From: Annona cherimola
Lineage: Eukaryota; Streptophyta; Magnoliopsida; Magnoliales; Annonaceae
Assembly: GCA_030490835.1 (NCBI GenBank)
Contig: CM059972.1
Coordinates: 54,293,563-54,357,562 of the forward strand
Direction: 5' to 3'
Length of the DNA: 64,000 bases
Position numbers and translations under genes: made by a program. Numbering within the stretch: the first letter of the stretch is position 1; each line of letters opens with the position of its first letter. The notes under the pieces were generated by a model. That model saw nothing but the letters and a program-made list of their open reading frames with translations. It was not told the DNA's origin and did no database searches. Below are positions 29,561 to 42,101 of this stretch, in pieces.

Positions 29561-32006
29561 CTTTTGACAACCACATAACTATTAGCTAGGGTGGTTAATT
29601 ACCCATTAATTAAAGTTAACATGGTGTGGAAAAAAGGGTGCAAAAGCTGCTTAAAGTGGACGTTCCAGCAGTAGACAACAACATGGGTTTAATGATATGG
29701 ATTTTTGATGATTTGTTTTAAGATAATTATCAAATTTAAATGGACCATATTGTGCCATGTCAGCAAAAGGAGATAAATATGCTTTAATTTCATGATAAAT
29801 GATGTGACAAATGGGACCCACAAAGCTGAAAAATTCAGCATATACATGAGTGCACGTCCACATGTGATAAGGGGTTAGAAAAGAGAAAAATTTTCAAAGG
29901 AGCAAACCCTTTTCCAGAAGCTCTCCACATCCCTTTTTCCAGTAGCTTGAGGCGGAGAAAAAGAGGAGAAAAAGAGAAGAAAAAATGGGAAGAAAGAAGA
30001 TGAAAGCTAGAGAAGATATGTTCAAGATGGATTCAATTTCAAGTAAGTATCACTAAAGTTCTTGAATGATTTAAACTTAAATTTTCACCTCAACTTATGA
30101 GTCAAGAATTTAATTCAAATTGAACCCTTAAAGTATGATTCATGATGCCTTTGATTAGGGTATTGATTAAGGTTTGAATGAAAAGAATGAAAGCATGGGT
30201 TCAAGAGGATGAAAATGATGATTAGGGTTGAAAACGGGTTGATAATCATGGACGAAATTTTCTTAAAACCCCATGTAACGTTGCTGTTTTGATGTTTAAT
30301 CATGATTATATGATGATTCATGATTTAATGAATTACATAAGTTGATTTGGGCTTAAGTTATGAATTTTAGAAAGGATATGAATTAAGGTTACACATATGA
30401 CCTGATTTTTATATTTTTGTGTTAAAAATGATATGTGAATGAGCCCAAATGATTTAGTGATGTTATGGAGGGTAAAATATCCCATGTTTAAGGTATTTTC
30501 AGTGTCCAAAAGGGTTTGAAAAGATTATCCCTAAATCTGATTTTATGGACAAATGATTGGACACGTCAAAATAGGTCAAATGGATACCCAAAATGTGTAG
30601 AAATATTGCTGTTATGCAAGAAAACGAATTTTGAAATTTAAGTATGTGTTAATAACCTAAATTTGAGTCAATAAAATCATGATTAATTTCTAGAATTTAT
30701 GGATTAGAAAACTATTTTGAATTAAGTGTCAAAAAAGGCGTTGAAATGATGAAAAACGGGTTCTAATGTTGCTGTTTTGGAACCCTGAGATGAATGGATT
30801 AAAACTTCAAAATTAAACCCTAAATTATGTGTAAATTAAGGGGTTTAATCATGCTGAAATTAGAGACAAGTTACTGTGTTGAAATATTTTAAGAAACACA
30901 TGAATTATGTATTGAGAAATGAACATGTATGCAGAGAAAAGTATCAATAAATGGTATATGGATTATGTGAGTTATTAAAAATGCAAAAATGCATAAATCA
31001 GTGATGAAAAATGTGGATTAAGGTTATATTTAAGTAAATAATGATAATCTCAAATTTTGAGATTATTATATGATGTCTAAGTTAGCAACTAAGTGCTTAA
31101 AATGAGCAACGTTGTATGAGAAATGGAAAAATATGTTAAAAATGATAAATGGAGGTAATGAACCTCAAAATAATGATTTAATGAATGTTTATTACATGTA
31201 TATAAGTTTACCCTACATAAGGGTATTAAAAATGAAATGAATTAATGAATAATGTGATGTATAGGTTATGATACGTATGAATACCCGACTTGAAAGACAA
31301 GTGGGCTAAGCTAGTGTAATGTAAATCCAAATGGATTTATGTAGGTTGGAAAACCTAAGAAATTCAAGTATTTGAAATTGATGTGAATAAATGAAATGTT
31401 ATTTTCATTTATCTAGGCAAAAGCAAGGAAAAGAATGGAAGAAAGGGATTATGACAATCTCAGGTAAGCAAGCGAACTTTCCAAAATTACTGTTTTCTTG
31501 TTATGTGATAATATGAGATTGTAATGTTTATGATTATGTTTCAAACGAATGGGCAAGCACATGTTTTGAAAATGACGGCTTTAATGAAAAGTCGTAAGTT
31601 TTGGTAAAGGATGACTTTAATGAAAAACCTTAAGGTTTGCTTCATAGGAAGCAAGCGACACTTTTTAAGATAAATAATTTATCACAAGTGTTGCCAAGGT
31701 TGGGAATGCTTTATGTTAATGGAATTGAGAAATTTGCTTATGAGTAAGCAAGTTCTCCATGATGAATATTTTAAAGGATTTTATTGATTTATGTTGATGG
31801 TTTTAAGAATTTACTTTTAAGTAAGGAAGTTCTTTAAGATTTTGCTTCAAAAGTATTTTATAAGAAAAAGGAAAATTTACCTTTTTTTTTACAAAGCATT
31901 GTTTGTAAATAAGTTTTGAATTTACACTTACGATATGTTATGATAAACAATTATGTTTATGAAAGAAAAGGAAAATGGGATTTGATTTATGAAAAAGATT
32001 AGTTTT

Positions 32007-32011
32007 GCTAT
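32007..32011. repeat. Target site duplication GCTAT, left
   Basis: GCTAT pairs with GTTAT at 33735-33739 (one mismatch). The uninterrupted copy near 49427-49434 reads TTTTACTAGGTCA, matching this site once the insertion is removed. Confidence 0.75.
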
Positions 32012-33734
32012 TGTTGGAAATATGTGGAAAATAAGCTAAATCTATGTTTTGATGATTAACAAATCAATTTGAGTAAGTCTGGGCTACTAACATGTTTGTG
32101 GAAGTGTTTAAGGCATATACATTTGAAGAAAATAGAGTATGGAAGGCCAAGTTGTTCCCCAAGTCGACTCCAACATCGACTTCAAGGAGTCAAATTCGTC
32201 CAGAGTTGAAATTGGAAGAAGAGCAGGTGAAGTCGCAGGCCAAGTCGACTCCACTTGCGACTTGGGAAGCCAAGTCGCAAACGAAGTCGACTCCAGCATC
32301 GACTTCAGATGCCAAAATCACTCCAGAGTTGAATTTGGGAGAGAAAGATACCGAAGTTGCAAACGAAGTCGACTCCAGTTGCGACTTGGGTAAAGTCGTA
32401 GACGAAGTCGATCCCAAGTTCGACTTGAGGTATTCTAAGTTCAAGGATTCAGATTCAAGCTCATTTCCAAGATCAACTTAAGATCTCTCAAGACCAAATC
32501 AAGGATACAAGCTCATTATCAAATTAAGTTTATCAAGTCCAAGGCAAAGCTTCAAGTACATTTCAAGATGAAGAAATCCAAGATACGAAGACTAATATCA
32601 AAAGAAAGCAAATTGCATAAATCAAAGCTCCAAGATTCACAAGGTCTACAAAAATTGAAGACCAATCCAAGTTCAAGCAAGATGAATAAACTCAACCAAG
32701 AAGGTTGTTCAAGTTCTCATGGATTCAAGGCTTGAACATAGAATAAATGAAAGCAAGCTAAATAGAAGACAATGATCCAAAAGGAAATGAAGGAACCAAG
32801 CAAACAAATTTTCAAGTGCATCAAGCCAATTGACGAAGTGAAGTCCCACACCGAAGTCGACTCCACTTGCGACTTCGGTCAAGTCGATACCCAAGTCGAC
32901 CCGACCTGGAACTTGAAGTCGCTACGGAAGGCGAAGTCGCACCCGAAGTCGACTCCATCTGCTACTTGGGCGAAGTCGCATCCGAAGTCGACTCCGCCTG
33001 CGACTTGGGTCTCAACGGTCGGAAATTATTCGAACGTTGGCGCATTAAATGCGCGCCACCTACCTTCAAACGTTCGGATTCCCTCCACAATTATAAAAGG
33101 CATTCATTATGGACGAGGGAAGCAGCTGAAAATCATTAAGTGTGCATAACTCCCATCTTCAAGAGCATTAAAGAGATCAAGCCAATCCAAAGAAGAAGAA
33201 CTTTGCTTCAAACTGCTAGAGCTCAACTTCTGAATCTTCAAAGCCAATTCTACGAGTTCTTCTCTGCGCCAAACTGCTTCTACACAACTGTAACGTGTAG
33301 ATTCCTTTGTTATTACATTTGTTTGTATTAAACTTGATTTAGTTTGAGGAACTAAGATCAAGTGTAAGCAAAGTAGTGTGTGATTGGAGTGGAACTCATC
33401 ACCTACTTGTGCTGAGATTTGTTGAAGCCCCCTAGAGCTGGAATCTAGAAGAGAGCAGTGGCTCTAATTGTATTTGAGGAATACAATAGTGGAACCTAAG
33501 TCACAAGGAGTGTGAGCTTGGAAGAGTGGAGTAGGGAGGTTGCCCGAACCACTATAAAAATCTTGTGTGCTTGATTTATATTTCTGCTCTCTACATTATA
33601 TTGCTTTCCATTTCATTTCATCAATCAAGGGGATTAAAATTTCAAGGGATTAAGTTTTTAATTTACCAAAGAATTTTATAAGAACCCAATTCACCCCTCC
33701 CCTCTTGGGTTTTGCCATTAACTCGGGACCAACA
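32012..33734 (+). mobile_element. Solo Copia LTR with GTCGAC arrays
   Basis: 1,723 bp from TGTTGG to CCAACA with a near-perfect 5-bp TSD and no internal sequence. It belongs to the same broad family as the LTRs of the elements at 6599 and 17638 (reversed orientation): the right end reads ATTAACTCGGGACCAACA, and GTCGAC arrays lie at about 32159-32430 and 32845-33010. Left by recombination between two LTRs of a former element. Confidence 0.9.
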
Positions 33735-34314
33735 GTTATGTCATGATAATTAAATATAAACAATGATTTGGACATAGTCCATATATTTTGAAATGACATT
33801 CGAAAAGTTTTGATTTGCTTTAGATAAGGAAATCTATGTTGAAAATATCTTGAAAAATATTTATACGTATGTTGTTAAATGGAATTTAAGGATGACCAAC
33901 CTAATAAAATGATTTCATAAAATAGTTTGATTTCGGGTTGCTAAAATGGCATGAAAAAGATTACGCAAGCCCTTCTCTATGTAAAAATGATAAGATAGAT
34001 ATGTGAACAATAATTTGATTTTAAGGTGATTGAGAAGGGAATGGTATAATTGCATAACTTTTGTAAGCAAAAGACCCTGAAATGAAAACCAAGAAAATAT
34101 TAGGAAAATATGTGGTTTATTTTTAGAAATCCAAAAGTTTTAAAATTCTTTTATTATAAGGATTTTAAGATATATTGTTTCTTAAACATTTCAAATGTTT
34201 ATCAAAATGTTTTACTCAAAATATTTCTAAAAGAATTTAAGGAAGGTCATCCTAAAATTAGATTTCAAACGACAGCTTATTTAAAGTGGGTGCGCTAGCT
34301 TTACAAGTTGACAC

Positions 34315-34476
34315 GGACTGCGGTCTGTGATATGTTTTTCAAAATGAATTTTTAAAATACAGACTTCGGAATATAATGTTTTGTAAGTATGGATGCAGAC
34401 TGCGGTCTGTGATCCCGATTTAAAAGGACATGGGCTGCGGTCTGTGATACTTTAAACCAAATGGACTGCGGTCTGT
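34315..34476 (+). repeat. CAGACTGCGGTCTG hairpin cluster
   Basis: Four near copies of a short hairpin (arms CAGAC and GTCTG, loop TGCG) at about 34315, 34396, 34431 and 34463. Related copies exist near 49998 and 50100-50160 and, inverted, near 45735-45810. Confidence 0.7.
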
Positions 34477-34999
34477 TAGGATGATGAATGGTGCACCAGT
34501 ACAAGGAATAGGCTGGTTATAGAGCACGGTCAGGATGGCCGGGGCCCACTCTACATATGGCCAAGTCACTAAGGGATGGCAAGAGGCCAGCGGCGCCCTC
34601 CCTGAGATGAGAGCAGGATAAAAGAACAACCGCTTAGTTAGCGTGTTGTTAAGTATGGATTTTCTTCCATAAGGTAGAATGATCACTTGCTAAGTATCAC
34701 TACTGAATGGGGAGAAATGCATTTTCTTATGTTTTGCTTTTGAAAAGCCCAAACATTGGGACATAAAAGTATTTTTACAAAAAGTATCCTAAAGGGAATT
34801 TTATGAAATGATTATCCTAAAAATGCGGTGTTTTACATAAAAGTGTAAATAAGAAGGATGAAAGGAAATATTTTCTATGCAAATGCTTTTAAGAAAAGAG
34901 ATTATGTATTTTATATGTCTTATTTGCTATAACAAGCCCCAAGACAGGGATTATGAAAAGAATTTATGTTTCCAAAGGGATTAAATGAAAAGTGTTTTA

Positions 35000-35290
35000 G
35001 GACATGAGAATGTCCTTCTCTAAAAAGGAATTATGAGAAAAATATTTTGTAGGTAAAATGTCCGCTGGCAAAAGATGGTTTTACGTAAATGTCTTGGAAC
35101 ATTAGAAATGTTCACACAAGACTAAAGAAAATAAATTAAAGAGGGTAAAACGTATATGTTTTGCCTTAACAAGCCCAAACGTGGCTTGTAAATGATTTTA
35201 AGAATGAAGTTTATGAAAATTTTCTAGGACATAGAATTGTCCTTATGTACAAAGGATTTCATGATAATGTTATAGGACATACAAATGTCC
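35000..35290 (+). repeat. GGACAT...ATGTCC hairpin cluster
   Basis: Hairpins of the form GGACAT-N4-ATGTCC (or close) at 35000-35015, 35228-35243 and 35275-35290 in the Tekay LTR, with other diverged ones between. Confidence 0.7.
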
Positions 35291-35843
35291 TCAAGTAAAA
35301 AGGTTTTCAAGGAAGTCTTGCCCTAATGATAAGATACTTGCTTACTAAGTTGTCACTCATGTTTCGTTTTCTCAAACCTTAGACAGGTACCAGGAAACTC
35401 AGGAGGTTGCGAACCTAAGCAATGAAGGGAAGGTACGTGTTGGTAGCCAATTGAGCTACAAGAAAGGGAATAACATGATTTAAAGTTCTAAGGTATGATG
35501 ATGTATATGTGAACTTAATTAGAGTTTTAAGTTCTATATGATTCAATGATTGAATGTATGTATATATGAATGTAAAATGATACAATTAGGTCAAGAAGAC
35601 TTTCATTGTAGAAAAGTATGAAGAGATATTATGAATTTAGTACAAGTGTATCGCCACTTGTTTGATGAATGATGTGAAATGTAAAGATATGAATGATGAT
35701 AGATAAAAGAAATGAATCGAAAAAAATTTGGACGAGATCCATTTAAGAACCCGCCGCGTGATCAGGGCAATAATCCTGATTCATATTTACCAATCAACAC
35801 GGTCTTGAGGTAAGGATGTGTCGTCTCGGTTTGGGGCACCACA

Positions 35844-36294
35844 GGTTTCGTCCCAAAACCTACTACATTTCAAATATCGGGGTAAGACTCATATGAAGTA
35901 TCCAACTTATCGTCTTTTTCCGATACTTCCAATGGCTCACCACGCTTTCACTGTGCTACTTTGTCTTGGTCACGCTTTTGGCCTTAGACTTATTACTCAT
36001 CTTTTGTCCTTATGATAGGCCTACTATCTTTCTTATACATAGAGAAATTATATCTGTATAATCTCTCATCTTGTCGTAAGGTAAGAGTTAAGCTACCCAT
36101 CCAATCATATCAAGTAGAAACCAATAGAAATCATATTCTTTTCTACACATAATGTTCATATAACATAAATACCTTCATTTCTATAATAAAGAGCAAAGAT
36201 GTGCTTCCATAAAATTTCATTAAAAGCAAAAGATACTTTTGCTAATTCATATATTCATTCTCGCTTAATAATGCCGACAACTAGGTTATACTAG
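35844..36294 (-). pseudogene. 3' internal relic of a Tekay-like element
   Basis: Begins GGTTTCGTCCCAAAACC, matching the sequence between chromodomain and polypurine tract (compare 40053-40075 and 55916-56000). Minus-strand fragments such as EPLEVSEKDDKLD lie where a chromodomain tail would be. The plus-oriented LTR ending at 35843 is inserted here; the 3' LTR of the next element abuts at 36295. Confidence 0.5.
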
Positions 36295-39200
36295 TGTGGC
36301 ACCCCAAACCCGAGTGTCATATCCTGCGCCTTACCTCGAAATCGTTATTGATTGGTAAACGTGATCAGGATTGTTGCCCTGTCACACAGCGGGTTTTAAC
36401 GGATATTTATCCAATTAAATATATTCTCATTGGAGTTTAATTCCTCATATTTTCATCTCATTCATATCTAGGTCATTTCCAACCAATCGCCACATAGCAA
36501 AGCATGATTGAACAAAAGATATTTCAACTTTCACATAAATCAGATGTCACTGCATGTATTATCATAGTTGTTAACATAAAACATCAAAGTAATTACATCC
36601 ATTCAACATGAGTTTTTCCATAACATAAGAGTGCTAAAGTTTTTCCATTGCTTTACTGATCTTGCACTTGCTCCTTCGCCAAGTCCTTTCTTTCACCTGT
36701 CTTTGGGTTTGGAAAACGAAAACGTGAGTCGAAACTCAATAAGCAAGCTATTTATATTTCACAGGCAAATCATTTTAGGCAATAACTTTTCATTTAAAAT
36801 ATCTTGGAAAGCAACTTATACCTTTTGAAAAGGTATATCTTGAAAACATAGTTCCTGTACTTATCACGGGTACGACATGCATAATGCAACGTAAAATCGT
36901 GAGATGTCCTTTATAGGATGGAAGCTAGCTAGGCGACTATCCGTCCTTGTCATCTCCCATCTCAGAGAGGGCACCGCCGGCCTTGAGCCTATCTTAGTGA
37001 CTTAGCCACACCAAAGGAGGACAACCGGTCCGTTATACCTTTCAGGTAGACCTAGTACTTTGTGCACATGAACTTTCATAAAACCATCTTTAACATGCTA
37101 GCATGATTTTTCATTCAGAAACTTAGAATCACAACATTTTTCATAACATTTATGAAAGGAAATTTCATAAAATCACATTAAAATAAAAACATCATTTCAA
37201 CACATATTTAACTAAGGAATGACCATCCTTAAATACCTCTAAAACATTTTCAATATTTACATCAAACATTTAGTACAAAAATCACATTTATTTAAAGCAG
37301 TTTAGATTAGAAATTTTGCTTGCTTACCTGCGTTTCCTTAGCTTTCCAACTCTGCCTTTTCTTTGCCCTTGCCTACATGAGAATAATATGATTTTTCATA
37401 TATTCCTTTTTCTTGCACCTCACTTAGTTTTTCAACTCATTTTTCATCAACACACATAATTCATTTGACTTCTCAAGTCATTATGCATAAATAGCATATA
37501 TTCGCACATTTCATCGGTTCATACACAACATATTCAATCTCATAATTAAGGTAACCATTTAATCACATAATAATCATCCAATCGTTATCATTTAAAGGTT
37601 CATTACCTTCCATACAACATTTTTCACTTATTTTCCAAAATTTATACATTGGTGCTCATTTTAAGCACACATTGTCGCCTCAAGCTTCATTAATTAATTT
37701 CAAAATTTGAAATTAATATCATGTAACCAAAACAGATATATAATCACTAATTTTACCATATTTTCATGCATTTTTTCACAAAGTCAAATTACATATATCA
37801 TTTATCACCTATGCATGTCTACTCTTTCGCATATGCCCAACACATATATAATGCATTTCATAAAATTTTCTAAGTCAGCAATTTAATCCATATTTCAGCA
37901 TGATAATTATCCTTAATTACTACTTTATTTAGGTTATTTTTATGGAATTTTAATCCACTAATCATAGGTTTCCAAAACAGCAACTTTGAAACCTATTTTT
38001 CACACGTTTAACGTGTCTTTTGATACTTAACCCTAAAAAGTTTATAATTCTGCATTTTAAGCAATTAATCCAACTTTTCCTAATCCAAATCTAGGGTATT
38101 AACACATATTTAGCATTCATAAATAAATACCTCTCAAAACAGCAACTTGTTTCACAAATTCGGGTACCGTTTTCACCCCATTTGGACATCGTTTCATAAA
38201 ATTCACAAAATCAGATTTTGGGCTTATCTTCCCAAATCATTTTAGGCATCAATAGTACCCTCACCCTAGGGTATTTTACCCTACATAACTCCCTTAAATC
38301 ATGTAATCCCATTTCCATACCATTTTTAGCATAAAAATGGAAAAAGCGGGTCTTATATGTTAGTTTGGATTCCATTCTTTCTAAAATTCATATCTTAAGC
38401 TTAATTCCACAAAAATAATTCATTAAAACATGATTTATAGCCTAAACATAACATCAATCCAATACAGCAACTTATTATTTGAATTTAGGATTTATCCAGT
38501 TGAGTTTTCAACTCTTAGGTCATTCTGATATTCATTTCTACCACACAAATCATTAAAATTCATTCATATAACTTAATACCCATTCGATATTTGATCAAAG
38601 GGAATGTTGAACCACTGTTTAAGGGAACTTCATGCATCAATTTCATATAAAAAATCTTGGAGTTTAAAACTCAAAATCAAAAGCGCAAATCATCATATGC
38701 AGTTACTTGTTGGAGGTAGTTCCAACCCTAATCACTTTGAGCTAAGCTTCTCCTCCTTTTTCCCTTTCTTTTTCCTTCTTTTCTTTTCTTCTCTTTTCTT
38801 GCTCCTTGCTGGCCCTAAGGTGGGACGTGGCTACTGTCTTGGGGGAGAAGGGGTTTAGCACTTAGAAAAATTTTCCAAGCTTCATTCACTTGGTCGTTCC
38901 CCCTTTATATAGAGCTGGATTGATCCAGCTGTGGGCCCCACTTGGAGCTGATTTTCCACAATCCATAAATGCATATTTATCCCCTAAATGAGCTGTGCAA
39001 TTTACAGCCAAGTTAATTTATTTTTACCATATTTTCTTAAAGCCAAAATCTGCTCAATATCATGACCATACAGTTGTCCACATAATCACGTCCATACATC
39101 TGTCCACATTTCATCCTTCAATGGCAGCTGCATTAACGATTTTTATGGGATTTTTTCACATGAATAAATGCATATTTATGTGTCCCAACATGTCATCTAT

Positions 39201-40037
39201 TTATGTGCATAATTTATAAAATAAAAAAAATTTTAAAAAGCAGCAACAACTAGTTGACGTGCTTACCTTGCCACCTTACCTCCATGGCAGGGATATTACT
39301 TGGATTTTTGTATTTTATAATATTGCATAAAATACCCTGAAATTGAGCTGCATTGGACACCTATTTTTCCATTAAAACTTAAATTTATTCCATGTACTCT
39401 AGCCTTTAATGCATGGTACCTTTGAGGTGCAAAAGTCAACTATGCACACCTTTTCTAATTCAGGTATTTTCCCAATATAATATTCTTAATCTAAAATTTT
39501 CAAAATGTTAATCTCATAATTTCATTCAACCGTTCAAATTTTATCTCAATCCGATTTTCCTAGCTCTAGTTATAGTCGTTTGAAGCTAACGGTTGGATTT
39601 GAGATATGGTTAATAAATCATTACACTAATTTCATCAAGAATTTTCATAACCTAATAATCCCATAATACCAAGCCCAACATCATCAACTTCCATCTCAAA
39701 TTTCACTTGAATCCGCCTTTCAGGCATTGAGTTATGAATTTTTTAGTGTTTTTCCAGTAAACTTGACAATTATCATTTAAATTCTCATAATTCGTATTAA
39801 ATATTTTAAAATAATTATCCATGATGTATTGGTGTATTTTAATCACCAGCAATTTACTTTAATCCCATTGTCCCATATCAGCTCATAGTGATCAATCGAA
39901 TCATTATTGCTAATCCTTAACTCTAATTGCAATAATTAGCAAAATCACAAAATCATTCAAAATTCAATAAATTCACATATAATCACATGTAAATGTTCAA
40001 TGCATACATTTAGTTCCTACATAGGTTGGGTTTCACA
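36295..40037 (-). repeat. 3' LTR of Tekay element, 3.74 kb
   Basis: TGTGGCACCCC at 36295 to GGGTTTCACA ending 40037 (on the minus strand TGTGAAACCC ... GGGGTGCCACA). Adjoined by a polypurine tract on the internal side. It is about 2 kb shorter than the other Tekay LTRs because it lacks most of the hairpin-rich zone. Shares the stretch at 37940-38040 with 53640-53740. No coding frames. Confidence 0.88.
38904..38911 (-). promoter_or_regulatory. TATA box in Tekay LTR
   Basis: Minus strand TATATAAA followed by GGGGGAACG, about 1.1 kb into the LTR. A good candidate promoter for this element. Confidence 0.5.
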
Positions 40038-40050
40038 ATCCTCCCCCCTT
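40038..40050 (-). other. Polypurine tract of Tekay element
   Basis: Minus strand AAGGGGGGAGGAT just before the LTR start TGTGAAACCC. An almost identical tract is at 55896-55910. Confidence 0.9.
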
Positions 40051-40075
40051 ATAACAAGTTTTGTCCCGAAACCGT

Positions 40076-40378
40076 CTATTCTTTAAATAGCTGGGGGTAT
40101 TTTCGTTCCACTTCTTCTTTTAACTCCCAAGTGGCTTCATTTTCGGAATACCTGTTCCATTGTACCTTTACGTACTCGATTTCTCGATTTCGAAGCTTTT
40201 GTACCTTCTGATCCAAGATTCTAACTGGCCTTTCTTCATAGTTCAGATAATCTTGAATCGGTAGATTTTCAGTCACTAACACATGGGTTGGGTCCGGAAC
40301 ATATTTCCTAAGCATAAATATATGAAATACATTGTGAACTAAGGCTAATGCCGGGGGTAAGGCTACTCTATATGCCAA
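40076..40378 (-). CDS. pol: Integrase C-terminal end with chromodomain
   Basis: An open frame of 100 codons ending at the natural stop, 25 nt before the polypurine tract. It begins AYRVALPP (end of the GPY/F region), then VFHIFMLRKYVPDPTHVL, EERPVRILDQKVQKLRN, VKVQWNRYSENEATWE and KYPQLF. The last 50 residues form a chromodomain with aromatic residues at VQWNRY and EATWE. In Tekay/Del chromoviruses this module directs integration to marked chromatin. The rest of pol in this copy is broken, so expression alone is unlikely. Confidence 0.9.
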   Translation of the reverse strand: MAYRVALPPALALVHNVFHIFMLRKYVPDPTHVLVTENLPIQDYLNYEERPVRILDQKVQKLRNREIEYVKVQWNRYSENEATWELKEEVERKYPQLFKE

Positions 40379-41636
40379 TTTCTCAATCTTCTTTAAAACC
40401 TCAAATGGTCCAATATACCTGGTTCTCTTTTCCCAAACCTTATAACTCCTTTGAATGGCGTGACCTTTATGAACACATGTTCGCCAACTTGGATGTTCAA
40501 ATCCCTTCTTTTACAATCTGTGTAACTCTTTTGCCGACTTTGGGCAGTGAGTATACACTAGCGAATACTTCGTACCCTGTCAGCCATTCGTTGAGACAAA
40601 TCTGGGGCTAACCTTTTCTCTCCAACTTCATCCTAGTTCAACAGCGTTCGACATTGCCGACCATACAACGCCTCAAATGGAGCCATTTTGATGCTAGCTT
40701 GATAGCTATTATTGTATGCGAATTCAACAATCGATATATACTCATTCCATGATCCACCAAACTCCAAGGTACACATACGGAGCATATCTTCAATGATTTG
40801 ATTCACCCGCTCTATTTGTCCATCTGTCTGAGGATGAAAAGTTGTACTGAACTTAAGTTGGGTGCCTAACGTTTCATGTAAGCTCTTCCAAAACCTTGAC
40901 GTAAACGTCGCATCTCGATCCGAGATAATCGACTTTGGCACTCCATGGAGTCGTACGACGTCCTTATAATATACCTTAGCTAGTCTTTCTACGGTATAAG
41001 TCCTTCTTATAGGTAGGAAGTGAGCAACTTTTGATAACTTATCTATGATTACCCATATGGAATCGTTTCCTGCTTGGGTCTTAGGTAATCCTTCTTTAAA
41101 ATCCATTGTAATGTCGTCCCACTTCCATTCAGGAATTTCTAAGGACTGTAGCTTTCCAGGCACTCTTTGGTGATCTGCTTTCACCCGTTGGCAAGTTAAA
41201 CACTTAGCCATGTATTCAGCGATCTCTCTTTTCATATTATTCTACCAATATACTTTCTTGAGATCCTGATACATCTTAGTACTTCCTGGGTGAATAGAGA
41301 ATGGTGAAAAATGTGCCTCCTTAAGAATCTGTTTCTTCAACTCAACTGTATTAGGTATGCAAAGGCGACCCTTATACCTATACGCACCTTGCTCATCAAT
41401 AACAAATTTAAACAATCCTTTTTTTTCATCTTGTCAACATGTGCATGTAGGTCTGCATCCTTTTGTTGCGCAGTCTTGATCTGTTCAAAAAGTGACGATT
41501 GTATGCATAGTTGCGATAATCTTATGTGGACTCCTGGTGAACATACAATCAGTTCCATTTGCCTTATTTCCTGAAGCAATCCTTCCTCCTTAGTGATAAG
41601 ATGCGCTAAGCTGACATTTCTGCTCAATGCATCGGC
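40379..41636 (-). pseudogene. pol: Tekay integrase
   Basis: The main frame (41235-40633, 200 codons) has CLTCQRVKADHQR (zinc site Cys pair), WDDITMDFKEGLPK (first Asp), ISDRDATFTSRFW (second Asp) and GQIERVNQ (Glu), followed by FAYNNSYQASI and APFEALYGR. All three catalytic residues are present. Upstream, the His pair region near 41270-41320 is split by stops and a shift. The C-terminal part (40632-40379) has stops before the GPY/F region. Confidence 0.9.
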
Positions 41637-42101
41637 TACTACATTTGCCTTACCTGGATGGTATAAAATTTCCAAATCCTAGTCCTTCAATAACTCGAGT
41701 CATCTCCTTTGTCTCATGTTCAACTCCTTCTGAGTGAAAATATATTTGAGGCTCTTGTGATCTGTGTAAATTTCACATCTTGCACCATATAGGTAATGTC
41801 TCCATATTTTCAAGGCAAACACCACAACTCCTAATTCTAAATCATGTGTGGGGTAGCTTACCTTATTGGGCTTTAGCTGTCGCGACTCGTAGGCTATCAC
41901 CTTTCCCCTTTGCATCAATACACATCCTAGTTCTTTTCTTGATGCATCACTGTAAACCACAAACCCTTCATTTCCTTCTGGTAGGGTTAGAATGGGTGCT
42001 TTTACTAACCGCTGTTTCAATTCTTGAAAACTGCACTCGTATTCTTCAGACCATACATACCTGACTCCTTTATGAGTCAACTTGGTTAACGGGGCTAACA
42101 A
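41637..42101 (-). pseudogene. pol: Tekay RNase H
   Basis: 133 open codons: [16 protein letters not shown] (RT connection), [19 protein letters not shown] (first catalytic Asp), [31 protein letters not shown] (Glu), [20 protein letters not shown] (Asp). Ends at a stop replacing Trp after NMRQRR. The next frame continues with LYHPGKANVVADALSRN. Confidence 0.9.

Larger units (their letters stand above)
29561..35843 (+). repeat. Tekay LTR, plus orientation, with nested solo Copia LTR
   Basis: Right terminus GGGGCACCACA at 35843. The sequence parallels the solo LTR at 45834-51825 from about its position 47000 to its end, for example AAGTAAGTAT near 30040 against 47490 and the hairpin zone. It is missing the U3 start. 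A Copia solo LTR interrupts it at 32012-33734. Shared GC-rich patch at about 34540-34640. Confidence 0.8.
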
